A stretch of 64,000 bases of DNA from Aplysia californica (GCF_000002075.1 NW_004797316.1:412039-476038), one strand, 5' to 3'; positions 48,180 through 60,590 are shown, counted from the first letter of the stretch. Notes: generated from the letters alone by a model not told the origin. Translations and numbers: made by a program.

Positions 48180-48600
48180 GATAGTATTCAATATTCAATG
48201 TCTTCTCTTCTTCTTTGTAAATGGACGGCCAAGTCTGTTATGCGAAGTCTGCTATTCGCAGCAGATCCTCCAGAGTCCCATTGAGTTTTGGGTCTCTTTG
48301 TCCACACTGACACTGCTCTGAGTTATTGGTCTTGAACTTCATGTAAAGGTAATGTTTCAGTTGATTGTTTCCAGTTCTTAGTCTTCTGAATAGAACCACC
48401 TGCTCTTGCTGAGAGGAGGTAGTAGATGTAAGCCTGGTTGAACTGTTCGTGTTGTTCCTTCCAATCTGCTTGTAGTCCCTTTTGATTATGGTTTTGGCCT
48501 CCGAAAGGCTTGCCCTTTTTCAGGTTGCTTTGATCAAGATCCTTCTTTTGCTGAGGAATCAGCTGTTTACTGAAAGATGTTGAAATGGCTACTGTAGTTA
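48180..48600 (-). mobile_element. I/jockey-type LINE ORF2 C-terminal fragment
   Basis: Minus-strand pieces read 'LQADWKEQHEQFNQAYIYYL', then in another frame 'EQVVLFRRLRTGNNQLKHYL' and 'NNSEQCQCGQRDPK'. The pattern of a Trp-Lys-Gln-His region, 'RLRTGxNxLxxHLY' and 'CxCG' is the usual tail after RNase H in I- and jockey-like LINEs. One frame change separates the two parts. It lies just upstream of ASH2L coding exon 1. Confidence 0.75.
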
Positions 48601-48976
48601 CAGTGTTCATTAACTTGTGTGAGTTTTCTCTCGGTTGCTACAATTTCAAGGAATACATTAGATTACCTAATCAACTCTGTCCCTTTCAGTCCGAATCTTT
48701 GTGCTCAAATAAGGAACCCTCTTGTTCTTTGTCTAGAATCTTACTATGAATGAGCACTTTGTTGATTCAACACAAAAGATACTGAGAAACTTAGTTACTT
48801 TTATTGAAAGAATACCAGTACTGCACATTATTTACTTACATTTCATAAAAGAACAAAAACACTGTTGTCTGTGTGTTGTATTTATTGTCAGGACCAGGCA
48901 GTTTCAGGAAAATTTACTGAAATTTCATTTCTTTTAGGCATCTAATTATTATCTGTTTTTATTTTCCCTTTCCCAG

Positions 48977-49069
48977 CGATATTCCTGGATAACTTACAAT
49001 GGCAAGCACTTCAGGGGACAAGTCGGATGACAAGGCAGGCTCCAGCTATGAAATCTCTGGATGTTACTG
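48977..49069 (+). CDS. ASH2L: ASH2L coding exon 1 with 22-nt leader
   Basis: The acceptor ttcccag precedes 22 nt of 5' UTR, then [20 protein letters not shown] and GCY, ending with two bases of Cys24. The donor is gtgagg. The ATG at 48,999 is the only in-frame start. Phase fits exon 2. Confidence 0.85.
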
Positions 49070-52000
49070 GTGAGGATAGCTTGGGCACTACTTGCCTTCA
49101 ACAAATTTTCATAAGATCTATGTTCCTACAGGTTTTGTGGCTTTCATCACACAGCTACAATTTTAGGAAAATTGTTTCATTTTTTATTTTTCATATGGAG
49201 AGGTTGACACAAATGAACAATTAAGAATGGTACAGAGTGAAATCAAAAAGGAATGCAGCTGCTTTGAGGCCCACCATGGCTTTCAATTCACGCTGGAGAT
49301 ATCAAGTTGGTGTTAAAATATTGATTTTTCAATTTGTTCATCTCCAGACGGCAAAATGTGTCCTGAACACATTGAAGGAACCCATGAAATGAATATGAAC
49401 AGGCCAATGATCTTCAATTGTCAGAATGCGGACATGAAATTATCCTTTGACAATGTGTTCTGTACTGGCATTTAAGTCAGTAAATTTCTACAAGCTAGAC
49501 AAGTCAAGTTTTTGCTCCTTTTGGGTGATTTTCTCATTGTTAAATTTTTAAGAGAGGTGGGCTTAAAATAGTGTCTCAAAATCCTCCTTTTCAATCTCTT
49601 TGAATGCGAATTTATGAAAGTGTTTTGTGTTCCTATTTTCAGAGAGATTCACCCAAAGAGCAACAATTGCGTAGGTTGTAAACCGGAGTGGTTTTTTTTT
49701 AATAGAACAGAATTCTTCTTGTCGATAATTTTTCCCTTTTACATATCTGTCAAAGTATAATTAATTATACAAAATTCCTTACAACTTCAGTTTGTATGTT
49801 GTTGCTAATACTCATAGCAATTTTCAAGGATATTGACTTGAAAGTAATAAACTGGATAACATCATTTTGTGGGCCCGAGGCCCCAGTCTGACCTCATGCA
49901 GCAACGAAATGGGATTGAAGTTTCAACGAGTCCATCAGAATTTCTTAGTTGACCCTTTTTATCACAAGGAAATCATTTAAACTGTATTTCCAGCTGCTAT
50001 TTTTTTTTTTAAAGCATTTTTGTTGTCCCAGTAGTGACTCCCCAATTACTTTCATTTGTGTCCTTGACCAAAACAAAACACAATAAAAATAGTTAGCTTT
50101 TCTTTGCAAATTGCAGTAGATCCTGTTTTGACCAACCAAGTACTTTAGATTCTCTAAGTGTTGCTGGACTGAGTTTACAGTTTGGTACAAGTCTCTTCCT
50201 TCAAGATTTGTGTAAATTGTGGTTTTCAGTTGCCTTCATTTGTTGCGCTTTTAAGATCCTCATTTAATCTAGTAGCACTACTGACAGTTTCTACTTTTAA
50301 TCTAACGGAGTGTTAAAAGGCTCTTGTTATCTTCGTTAGATTTTCAATTGCTATTAGCTTGTGCAAAGTCTAAACTTTCTGTTTGAAAGTTCTGCTTCTT
50401 GTTTTTTTTTGGCCGACACTATTTCTCCGAACGTTGGGGAAAATAAAGCTGGGCACTATTTCTCAGAACACTCTGAAATCACATCCTTTCCTGCAAATTT
50501 CGGATATAATTTATAGATCTATGATTATATTATAGGCCTACCAAAAGATTGGTCGTGTACAATATGGTTCAATCGGTCCAAAAAATGTCCTCAGTAAATA
50601 TTTATATAAAGAAATGTTACAGTTCCAAACAGTTTTTCGCCACAGATATTGACTTGTTGCCTATGAAGGGTGCTGCTCTTTAACTTAATGTGTTGTGTTC
50701 ACTCGTGTGCTGTCTGGATCTAGATCTAAGGAGGGTTATTGATAACGACACATAGAACTAGCATCTGCGTTTGTCGCGGCCGCGACCAATCAATCGTGGC
50801 TCGATATTTTGGCATATTTTGGTCCCCGAGTCGGGGAATAAAAGTCAAAGAAAAAAAAAAGAAAAGAAACCGAACCTCCTGACTTTTGAAAGAAAGTTCA
50901 CTAAGCTTCACTTCGTCTCTTTCTCATTTGTTGTCACCACGTTGATTTGTTGAATACGTTACAGTTACATACGATTTGTATTGCTGTTCCTCTTTTATTT
51001 TTCCTTCTTTAGTGGTGTTTTATTTTGTTGGCGTGTAATTTTTTTTCTTGTTATTGTTCTGATGTGTTGTTTTTCTATTCATTTTTTTTTTTTTTTTGTT
51101 GGGGAAAGGGGGAGGGGAATTGTATAGTGTAACGTCATTTAATTTGATGTTCCTACCTTCATTAGATTCTAAATATACATAGATTTAAATGTGTAATGTT
51201 AGAGCGTTCCATCAAAACCGATTACATGTACTGACACTGGCAGGCCCCTTGTGTGTGATTCCATAATTTACATGTAATATCCTGTACTTTTTTTAAAAAT
51301 TACGCACATTTAGGGTTAAAACAGCCAATCTTCTTCGGACAGGTGGACACACGCCCTTATTTGTTAATTTTTGTGGTTGTTTATGGGCTGTTCTAATTTT
51401 GATTTCATTCTGTTGTGAAACCTTTCTTTTTCACATTTTTACACTCTTCTAAAAATCTCTAGACTAGCTCTTGATAATTGAAATAGATCTAGACCCAAAA
51501 ATTTGCTCCTTCCCAGACCTCGCAGAATGGCAGAGTGAAAGTTGGCGCCGAACTCTCGCAAATATAGGCAAAAAATCACGAGGCGTTCGGAGAAATAAAG
51601 ATTGGCACTATTTCTCCGAACGTTCGGGGTTTTTTTTCGTAAACATTGGTGAGGTTGAAGTTATGTATTTGCTTTTAGTCTAGGTTTTCATGGTCAGTAT
51701 TAAATGTGATGCACTTAGGATGGTATTTTAATTTGTTGTTTTTTTATTTTGTTTCAGTGGGGAGAAGCGTAAACTTGGGACACCAGAGTTTCAGTGCATC
51801 AACTGTGGCACTTGGTTCCATGGGAGCTGTGTCAATGCTGAGCCGGGGTCAGTTCCACAGTCTTGTTTCGTGATGATGTTTGGAATTTTTCATTGTAATA
51901 GATGAGTATTCTTATTTTCCAAGTTGAAAGGAATAGAGTCACAAATTTAGACATTTCGATTGTCTCCATTATTGTAAACTTAAATCTATCTGTGTTTATC

Positions 52001-55000
52001 TGCACTCTAACGTAAAGCAAGTTAGAATCATTCATTTTTGTCATCATTTATATGTCCAATGATTTTCTTGCAACTGTTTTCCTTTGCCATACAGGAAATG
52101 TCTCCCTTTCATGATCAGCTACCAGTTCCATTGTAAACGTTGTAGTGGAATTGGCCATGAGATGTTCTCCAAACGCCAAGCAAGTATGTTCTTTTTAATT
52201 TCTTTTTTTACTTTTAAATCATTTTTGTTTCTGTAGTTAACTGCTTTTTAGAAATTTACATGATTTATTGAAAAGCTTTGGCTTTTCTTTACTTATAAGC
52301 ATATAATTCATTGAGTCAGGTCGAGATGACGGCATAATTGTCATCATGTAAAATCTTTAATTAAAGAACTTATTGCTTCTTGTCTTCATTTTTTATTTGG
52401 CAGTGAACAAAAATACTGTGATTTTTCTGTTCCTTTTTTTTTTTTTTTTTTTTGTGCAGTAAATTCAGATATCAGTCACTCATGTCCATTCACTTCTCTG
52501 TGTCCCACCACCATGTTCCAGCTTTCATCCAGATCTGTCAGATGACGCTTGCTAACCTGTTGCACAATTCTCGCTCCGACGGAACTAATACCACCATGTT
52601 CTCCAAGGAACGGGTTAGTTATCTTTATCTTTATGTTTATGGGTTATATCATTCTATTTTCTGTTGGATAAAATACTTGTTATTGCACAGTGTTAACATC
52701 ATCATAACTGTTCTTAAAAATTAGTTTGTTTTTGTATAGTATGAAGGGGATGTCAAATAGATAGAGCAAATTTTGAACTTGTCATTTTCCTTTAATATGA
52801 TCAACTTTTGCTCTTAAAAAATAAGTTTATTTTTGTATAGTCTGAATGATGTCAGTAATGTAGGGATTCTGCTCAAGGCAGTTTACACTGACATCTAAGA
52901 ATATCTTTTCCCTTTCTTCTTCATAAGTGTTGCTTTGGCGAATAATCATTTCAATGGTCCCTTTGTGATGCAACGAGAACTCTGAAAATTCTTGTAGAGT
53001 GCCTTTCCCAAAACTCAACGTCAGGCCATTAAACCCATGACCTTTTGTTTACAAGCCTAACACCTAACCTCTAGACAACAAACGCCACAGGGTGATATTG
53101 TTGTTTTTTTTTCCAGGATATTATTCCCTTCATTGACAAACATTGGGAGAGTCTGACCACCATGCAACGTCGAGTGAAGCTCACCTGGCATACAACCATC
53201 TACAAAACAATGGTCAGTGACATGAAATATGAGAGAAGAATGGTGATGTCTTTTTTTTCACTGCAATTTGAAAAACTGACCAGTAGATTACCACTGATAA
53301 ACTTTCAAGAGGCGGACATCGTAGAAAGCTTTCTTCTATTGGTCCTGTGTTCATATGAAGAAAACGTGTGATGGATACTATGCCACTGTAAAATTAAATT
53401 CTGTCTTTGGTCACTGGGAATGCAAATACAGTGGAAATTGTCTTAGATTGCCACCTATTGTTTAGGAGAAAAGTGTCTGTCTTAGACAGTGGACATCCTA
53501 CAGAGTGTCGTTATAATGTTTAAAAAGAAAACAAAAGAGGTAAATGGGAAGTGGCTGTTTGTTCAGGTGATTGTTTTATGTAGGTGGCTGTTAGAGTAGG
53601 TATGACCGACTATTTTACATTTAAGTGTCTGACTCTAAACCCTCTCAGTGGTGTCTTGGGAGCCCCATTAGTTGAGTAGTTATTGTACACTGGTTCTCAA
53701 CAAGGTTGATGAACCTGCTTTTTGATGGGTGATCTCTGGGGTGTGTCCTTGAGCGAGACATGTTGACCCTATATAAAGGAGCTGCTCTGCGGAGCTCAGT
53801 TGTGGTGTATTAATGTTATGGTCATTCTTTCTTAAGCATTAATCGTTAAACAAATCTGCCTGTGGGTTTGATAAAATCTTTTCTTTTTATGTACTTGTTT
53901 TTCTTTTAGAGCCAGATAGCATGTCTTAGAATAACTCTGCTTTTACTTCTTTATAAGTGTATAAGTGTTCCTCAGGTTAATCACTCATTTTAATGGTCCC
54001 TCTGTGATGCAACAAAAAACTAAAAATAACTCCAGACTCCAGGGGTTACATGGAGTGTCTTGTTGCTTTTCTTTAAGGGGAGGAGCGACCCTTGATTTTG
54101 CAGATTTTGGGTCAGGCTATGCACTTTTAGATATTGGCTGATTTTTGAAGATCAACCAGTTCTTTGTTTTAAAACTGCATGTTGACAATTGAGGAAGTCT
54201 TTATTCTCCTCGTAAATTGCCTTTGAAATCATGAGAGTGGGTTAATATAGTGAATTTTCACAATATTTGTCGTTTTTCGCGAAATGTCATTTTTTGGCAG
54301 TTTTTTCCCTATTCCTTCCTTAGTTTATTTGCGAAAAAAATAACTATTTTACATTGGCAAGCGGTTACGAACCTAAATTTAGAAAAGGTTTTTTATGCTT
54401 TGGGAAAATTCTCACTTTTCATTTTCTTTTCCATTTATTGAAAAAAACTCGCTGTTACGCTGATAGGGTCTAGTTCAGGTATACTCTCACCAAATTTGGC
54501 CTGTAAATAAGAAAGCCATAAGGATTTGAAATTCATTGTTTATTTTCAAGATGACGGCCGTTTCCATAGGTCATAGATTTTACTACGCCAACGCCTAACT
54601 TATATATGTACTTATATTTGATCTCGGGCAACAAACGTAGAAAATGGTCCTCAAGGGTCGCTCCTCCAGTTAACAATCCATGTAAAACTAAGAGTGTCCC
54701 ACTCCCATATTTAAAGCCATGAGAGGATTTTTGTTTAAGTTCTGTATCTTCAGTGAATCATGTGTCAAAGGTGTGACAAAGTGTATATTCGCTGCAATTT
54801 TTTAGATGCTGTTGTGAGTTTACTTTGTTGAGGTGTCAGGTCATACAAAGAGGTACTACAATGCCGGACAGTTTGACATGGCTGTGGTTAGAACTGTGAC
54901 AAATTTTCAACTTACAAAGTGCTATCTAATTTTTGTTTTACTTTTGTGGTTTTCTGTACTCAAGAGTTATTTTCATGACAGGAAGTAGGTATGAACAGCT

Positions 55001-58000
55001 TTAGTGTCATAATCTTTTTTGTCACTGTTGACAGACCAAGGAAACGGACATCTTCACTTGTCAAGAAGAGACTCCAGGAGATGCATATTTCGGTTTGGTC
55101 AACCAGGTCTGTCCAACTTGCATATATATTATGTTTCAGTAGATGGGATCCTAGGCACAGTCTTCTACCTAAATTGTGCTAGTTACTGACTTGATCTTGG
55201 GCAGAAAGATCTCGTTTAGTACTGAGAACATGAGCATTGTTCAGAAATTGTTCTATTGAAAAGCATAATTTTGAAATATTAAAAAAGTTTTAGTCCACTG
55301 TAAATATATTTTTCCTTTCCTTTTCCACTTAGTTCATGGCATATCAGTGCCATACTCGTGTAAGTGGGGCCATGTACCTAGGTCAAACTGCAAAGTTTGG
55401 TTTCTCCTCTTTTACTTAAAAGTGAGAAGTCTTGAACTTATTATATCTAGGGGAGTTGTAAGGATTAATGTCCCGAAAGGTTTAGTAAAAAATTATTTTT
55501 CTTTTTGTCGTGTAGCTGTTGGGCGCGCTCTGTCAATTTGCGCGATCCACCGACCGCGCAGTGCATTTGGTTGATCGAGGAAACGCGCGACAATCCATGA
55601 ATTGTTGCACATTCTGTTGATCAGCGGATCGCGCAGCGCTTTTTGTCGATCCGTTTGGTTGCGCATTCTATAGATCTTATCCCTGAGTTTTGTTATGTTT
55701 TGATGTCGTCCAGTGTGTAATTTAGTTTCACTCTCCAAAGTCAAACCGAAACTGAATGGAAGTAACTGGAAGTCAGGGTTATAATAATGAACTAATCAAA
55801 GTGACAATTCGAGTCCGAATAGACAAAAATTATATTCGGACTCTGATTTGAGTCCAGTATGATGTCCGTTCCGACTTCTGACCCTTGTTTCTAAATATTT
55901 CCTGCATATATAATAACATTTTTTTCAATTATAATGATAACAATTGAGACGTGAGCTTTATATCCAGTTACTAGATCAATCTAAACTGACCCTCCCTGCG
56001 TCATTAGTAAGAACAAAACTAAGTTGAGCTGACCTTGCCGGGGGCAAAGTTAATTGTTTCGACCAATGAGACTGCGCGTAGCAATCTCGCACTCTCAGCT
56101 TATGGGGGAAGAGGTGTTGGGAAGGGGCCACGGCTGTTGGTTTTGTGCGATGTGATTTTTAAAAAAAATTACAGAAAAACTCAACACTCAACAAAATCAA
56201 ATTAAAATGTGGAAAGAAAAATGGTAGCGGAAATAGCGATGATGCTGTAGTGGTGGTGGAAAGACCCTGAGTTGTCGGTTATCGTGTACTTAGACACTGC
56301 TATTGGATAGATCTAATGAGAGTGCAATCAGGGTTAGGCCTATACTTATAGGTCGGTGAGTATCACTCCGAACACTTATTCAATATGGAGAGTTTGGTTG
56401 TGCTCGAGGTGCTCTTGTTCAAGGAAACAATAACGAAAACAATACTTGTATATATGATAAATGTTTAATCAACACACAACAATTTATCACAAGCCATTAA
56501 ATCTTGACCGTATTTGGAATACCACGTGAAGTACGCAGCCAATCACATCCATCCAAATACTGAGTTCAGGTGCTCGATTTAACGTCGTGTCAATTTGACC
56601 GCCTCACTCAACCGTCAACACTTTAAGTTCATCACACAACTCTTCTTGGATGCTCAAACTCAAAGACTTACGTGCTCAGTAAACCAATTTTCTTTTTTTT
56701 TTATTCACTTCATCGTCATAGTTTATCGACATAATGCGCAGTAAGTATATATTTCACGGATCGACAAAAAGCACTGATCGACAGAATGCGCATCAATCGA
56801 TGGATTGTTGCGAGTTTCCTCGATCAACCAAATGTGCGGCGCGATCGATGGATTGCGCAAATCGACAGATCGCGCCCAACATAGCAACATTTCAAAACAT
56901 GTAATAATCAGAGGACATCTGTTTTTCTTTTTAGTTACCATACACTATAGTGTTACCATCTTTAGAGACGAGTAATGGTTACAGAACATCTTCTGTGTTT
57001 TTGTATATCACAAACTTTAGAGAAATCATGTTTTTAGGAACACTTTTTTTTTTCATATGTTATTGTATTTCAGTAGCTAGAGAGTTCTAACATTGAAAGT
57101 GTTTTTTTCTCTCTTTTTGTCATTTTATTTTTTTGGGGGGGGCATTTAGTTTGTTTACAGTGTATTTTTCCTTGTAAGTCACAGTCTCATCGACTTCCCT
57201 TCGATTGTAGGAAAGAGCCATTGGTGAGGTCCTGGGCCTTTTCCTCTTTCCCTCTTGTGGTACTGTATGTTCTTTTTTTTTTTTTTTGGCTTTTTGTTAG
57301 CACTGACTGCAAATGTGTCTGTTTTCTTCCCTTTTCTGAAACCAAAAACCAAAGCAGCTTTTTATGTACTTCCCAGGACCTGTCTAAGATTGGGCCAGTG
57401 TCAGATGCGGCCAGAATGGCCAACATACCGTCCCAAGGGTTGAAAGCTCCTCTACTTCCCACAGAGACTGGTCCAGGTGGGATGTCTACAAACTTTGCTG
57501 AGAAGCAAAAAGTCTATGTGAAACACTTTTCCCCACACCACCCACCAGCCCTCGTCAAAATCTTCTTTTTAATTCAACAAGGAATAACTTTGATCATTGC
57601 AGATGCTGTCTCTCATGTTTTACTTTCCTTATCTCCTGTCTAGGCTCTTTTGCTTCTGTATTATTTTCAAGCAGTCTGTTAGTGCTTGGGGCACATATGT
57701 CCGGCAATGAGCCTTGAGATGAGCAGTGATTGATTCAACTTGTCATGATGTCGTGACCGTCTTTTTCATTCCTTATCATAAAGTTGATGCAAAAAAAACA
57801 AGACTGTGGGTGGTTGGCGACTGCTCTGGTGTGGTTAGCTTGTTATTTCCTATCAAACAACTATCGTCTTTATCTCTCCTCCTTCTTTTTTATATTGGTT
57901 AATATCTTGTAACACCTCTAATATTCGGCACTTATATGACCTTAGTGTGTTGCGGGGGTGCCATAAAACTCTACTAAAACTTTCTAAAAACCTAAAAATA

Positions 58001-60590
58001 AACAAGACTGTGACTTAACTAGTCAATATAAAATGAGCTGTCCCTGATTTTAAGCTTTTTTTTTTTTGCCGCCCAATAGGAGAATTATTTCTACTAGAAA
58101 GGTTTTTGAAAGAAATCAAGAGTGTTCAATGGGTTATAATATGTTTTTCAGAAAATGATCTGCTGTTGGGACTAATTTGAGTACTATAGCACGGTCAAAA
58201 ATTTGTGGCGCAACTTATCCTCAAATAGCCCTGTAACGAGTGAATCAATGTCATCCATACTTTGCACATCCAATTTGTCTTAACTGAATCATATTTTTCC
58301 ACATTTCAGGCTAGATTTTTAAAAATTTCTTCGTAAATTTATTTTAGATACTATAAATCTCCGTCATACGAAAAATGGGATTGTTCACAGCACTTCTCAC
58401 ACTCATTTTGCATATATCACGTTTTGTCTCCTGCACAGGAAAACGCACTAGCAAGAGGAAAGCACCACCTGACAACCAACAGACCACTGCACTGAAGCAA
58501 AAACGCAAGTACGTGTATTAGTCAAGAATAATACAAGTTACTGGACTATCATAAGATTACATTTTTTTAGAATATTCAGTTTGATACCATATGGACATTG
58601 TTATATCAAAAGTTCAATATAGAGTTTTGTCTATTGATTTATTCAGTATGTTTTAAGAAAGATGATTTTTTTGTTCTTCTCTGGGGTCGGACTTACAGTA
58701 GCTTATTTTACACGTTAGTAAGAGACCTTTGTGTACATCATGTGAAGGATTTAGGTTCTGGGAATGCTTCAACTTACAGAGAAGAGACTTGAACTGTGTT
58801 TCTGAATGAGTATTGCAGATACTTCATGACTGTAGAGGAAAGGGTGGAGTGGGGACATTGCTAGGTACAGTTAAGGATGTGTTACACTTGAATATAGGCC
58901 TATGATTTAGTACTACTTTACATTCTATGAAAAATGTCTTGTCTACTACCTCTGAGTCCAGGAGGGGTGGTGAATAGTATATGAATGAGGCATTTTTTTT
59001 AGAAATGCCAGTTTATTCTACAAATACTACATAAAGTCGGAATGGACAATTGAATGGCAAAGGAGCAAGACGTTCAAGGCCTTCGTTTCTCAAATGTTGG
59101 AAAAGGAAGTTAAGAAAAAAAGGGAATGTTCTTTCATAAAATGGTTTTCTGTATGTTGAAGCATACCTAGATGTTAAAACTTATTGATGAGTGAACTCTG
59201 AAGTGCGATGCTCCCGCTTTCTGTCAGACGTTATCATCATTCCCTCCGCAGTGACAGTAGCACCTCCCTCAAGCTGCCCGCTCACGGGTACCCCTTGGAG
59301 CACCCGTTCAACAAAGATGGTTATCGCTACATCCTGGCCGAGACAGACCCGCACGCCCCAAACAGACAGGCTTTTGATGAGAGTGTGGAGTGGGCTGGCA
59401 AGCCTATACCTGGCTACCTCTACCGTTGTATGCAGGGACAGGATGTGCTTTTGGCTCTACATGACAGAGGTAAGTTGAAGCTCGAGAGGATAGGGACATG
59501 TGGCCTGTGCTGTTCTGGATTGCTGTGTACTTTAACTGCACTACAGCTAAACCCCTTTGTGACACAGGGTCAGTTCGTGCTTCATCAGGCACAGTTTTGA
59601 ATTCCCATAGTCACAGAGTAGTGCTAGATTTAGTGGTCAGTTTCCTATATTTAGACCCGGTTTGAATTTTCTACTAGCTATGTCTAAGAGAAAAAGATTT
59701 CTTTGTACGAAAAAAATTTTGCTGAATGTGAATCTGCGATTAGTTTTGCAAAATGCATCTAACAGAAGCAGTATGTAGAATACAACCTATGATCCACAAG
59801 GCATGACAAACGTCGTATGTCACAGCAGCATCTTGACTCTTCCGCCGTATAAGAATAAATGACAAATGATGTACGTCATATAAGTCACGCAGGGGTTAAG
59901 AAAATGATTAAATGTGACCTATGCTGTTTTGGAGATCTAGTTTGTCTTTCTTCTAATCAATAGTGTGGATCTGACCCTTGTTCTGTTGCTTTTCAGTTTC
60001 TGGCTTTCATCATCATCATCATCGTCATCCGAAGCCTTCTTCTTTCCAGCAGGAGCTTAGGCCACAAACAATATCTCTTTTAAATACCATGTTCTGGGCC
60101 TTGCTCATTTTCCTACCCCAAGTCACTAAATATTCCTAGTTCAGTCATTGGAGCTGTTCATTTTTTGTTTCTTGGTGGACCTCTTTCTCTCTACAGGTGG
60201 CATGTGACATAGCCAGGGTCTTTATGGAGCATAAAAAAATGCTCAACCAGCTTCCATTGCCTCTTTCTGATCACAGCTTCTGTTGATTTTTGCTTTGACC
60301 ATCGCCAGATATCACTATTTCTAAAATTTTGGGACCAATGAATGGAAAGGATTCTCAGGAAGTGAGTTTTTAGGAAGGTTTTTTAAATTTAAATGCCGTC
60401 AAAGTTCTGTAGTGTATCAGAGTCAGTAGATGCCAGTGGTCAGTAAATTAGTACAATGTGCTACAGCTTTGTTTTGATTGTCCTGATGGCTTGTTTTTAC
60501 TGACTTTTACAGCCCCACAACTGAAGGTGTCTGATGACCGCTTGACAGTGACCGGGGAAAAAGGCTACAGTATGATCAGGGCATCTCATG
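48999..60590 (+). CDS. ASH2L: Set1/Ash2 histone methyltransferase complex subunit ASH2 (5' part, 10 exons)
   Basis: ASH2L is a core (WRAD) subunit of nuclear MLL/SET1 (COMPASS) complexes and stimulates H3K4 methylation with RBBP5, WDR5 and DPY30. Coding exons: 48,999-49,069; 51,758-51,847; 52,095-52,183; 52,522-52,613; 53,117-53,212; 55,035-55,106; 57,377-57,476; 58,439-58,508; 59,228-59,469; 60,513-60,590. They join in phase to about 333 residues. Zinc ligands of the PHD-like finger: Cys22, Cys24, Cys37, Cys40, His45, Cys48, Cys67, Cys70. A winged-helix region follows (about 75-165), then the basic linker '[10 protein letters not shown]'. The SPRY-entry block includes '[20 protein letters not shown]' and '[14 protein letters not shown]'. 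The rest of SPRY and the DPY30-binding helix lie beyond the window. No break is seen. Confidence 0.96.
49070..50400. other. ASH2L intron 1, unrecognised part
   Basis: AT-rich intronic sequence with no further exon or nameable repeat. Confidence 0.45.
50415..50472. repeat. 'actatttctccgaacgtt' repeat, copy 1
   Basis: Direct partner of 51,575-51,628. Both have 'aataaag', 'ggcactatttctc' and 'ctccgaacgtt', 1.15 kb apart in ASH2L intron 1. Confidence 0.6.
51575..51628. repeat. 'actatttctccgaacgtt' repeat, copy 2, hairpin
   Basis: 'cgttcggagaaata' is followed 14 bp later by its exact inverse 'tatttctccgaacg', forming a stem-loop. A related sequence lies at 50,415-50,472. Confidence 0.65.
51758..51847 (+). 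CDS. ASH2L: ASH2L coding exon 2
   Basis: Encodes '[20 protein letters not shown]' and 'HGSCVNAEP', most of the PHD-like zinc finger. The donor GTCAGT is chosen because it keeps phase with exon 3. Confidence 0.92.
52095..52183 (+). CDS. ASH2L: ASH2L coding exon 3
   Basis: Encodes '[18 protein letters not shown]' and '[11 protein letters not shown]'. Human ASH2L has 'SCLPFMTNYSFHCNVC' here. It holds the last two zinc ligands. Confidence 0.95.
52522..52613 (+). CDS. ASH2L: ASH2L coding exon 4
   Basis: Encodes '[20 protein letters not shown]' and '[10 protein letters not shown]', matching human '..CLSALANLTW' and 'TMFSKDK'. The acceptor is 'catgttccag'; an earlier AG at about 52,459 would introduce a stop. 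Confidence 0.92.
53117..53212 (+). CDS. ASH2L: ASH2L coding exon 5
   Basis: Encodes '[19 protein letters not shown]' and '[13 protein letters not shown]', the winged-helix part (human '[18 protein letters not shown]'). Confidence 0.96.
53427..53500. mobile_element. MITE fragment, TACAGTGGAAATTG
   Basis: 'tacagtggaaattgtcttag' with later 'gtctgtcttagacagtgg' resembles the TACAGTCGAAC family. Boundaries unclear. Confidence 0.35.
54078..54669. mobile_element. 592-bp MITE flanked by TTAA
   Basis: GGAGGAGCGACCCTTGA at the left end (54,080) is exactly inverted at the right end. TTAA directly abuts both ends (54,074-54,077 and 54,670-54,673). TTAA targets point to piggyBac or Kolobok transposases. 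There is no coding capacity. It sits in ASH2L intron 5. Confidence 0.85.
55035..55106 (+). CDS. ASH2L: ASH2L coding exon 6
   Basis: Encodes '[20 protein letters not shown]' and LVNQ, in phase 0 at both ends. Human has 'CKERDVFLVKEHPDPG..FGLLDQ'. Confidence 0.92.
55517..56881. mobile_element. 1.37-kb TIR element with TGT..ACA ends and 4-bp duplication
   Basis: The ends TGTTGGGCGCG(C/A)TCTGTC form inverted repeats about 130-150 bp long. They are rich in 'gatcgacaga' and 'tgcgcaatcc' sub-repeats. TAGC is duplicated at 55,513-55,516 and 56,882-56,885. TGT..ACA ends with 4-bp duplications are reported for Ginger-type cut-and-paste transposons, so a non-autonomous member is likely. No integrase or transposase ORF is seen. 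A hairpin repeat (55,806-55,890) is nested in it. It sits in ASH2L intron 6. Confidence 0.8.
55806..55890. repeat. hairpin repeat, copy 3
   Basis: 'gagtccgaatag' then 'tattcggactc' and 'gagtccagtatgatgtc', as in 25,140-25,245. Confidence 0.65.
57377..57476 (+). CDS. ASH2L: ASH2L coding exon 7
   Basis: Encodes '[20 protein letters not shown]' and '[13 protein letters not shown]' (human 'DLSNIGPAYDN'). Confidence 0.93.
57840..57990 (+). mobile_element. SINE family C, 3' fragment
   Basis: 'cggcacttatatgacctta', 'gcgggggtgccataaaac' and 'tctactaaaac' match the 3' end of family C. Confidence 0.6.
58439..58508 (+). CDS. ASH2L: ASH2L coding exon 8
   Basis: Encodes the basic '[19 protein letters not shown]' and QKR, like the human 'GAKRKQQDGG..KKARSD' linker. 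The donor is gtacgt. Confidence 0.9.
59228..59469 (+). CDS. ASH2L: ASH2L coding exon 9
   Basis: Encodes 80 residues including '[20 protein letters not shown]', 'ETDPHAPN', '[13 protein letters not shown]' and 'VLLALHDR', the block leading into SPRY, close to human ASH2L. Confidence 0.98.
60513..60590 (+). CDS. ASH2L: ASH2L coding exon 10 (last in window)
   Basis: Encodes '[20 protein letters not shown]' and IRASH, the start of SPRY, with one base left for the next exon. The expected continuation ('VRKGAWYFE'-like) is not found before 64,000. Confidence 0.96.

Noticed and set aside
55493-55744. Minus-strand 83-codon ORF
   Set aside because: Lies across the terminal inverted repeat of the TGT..ACA element; no family match.
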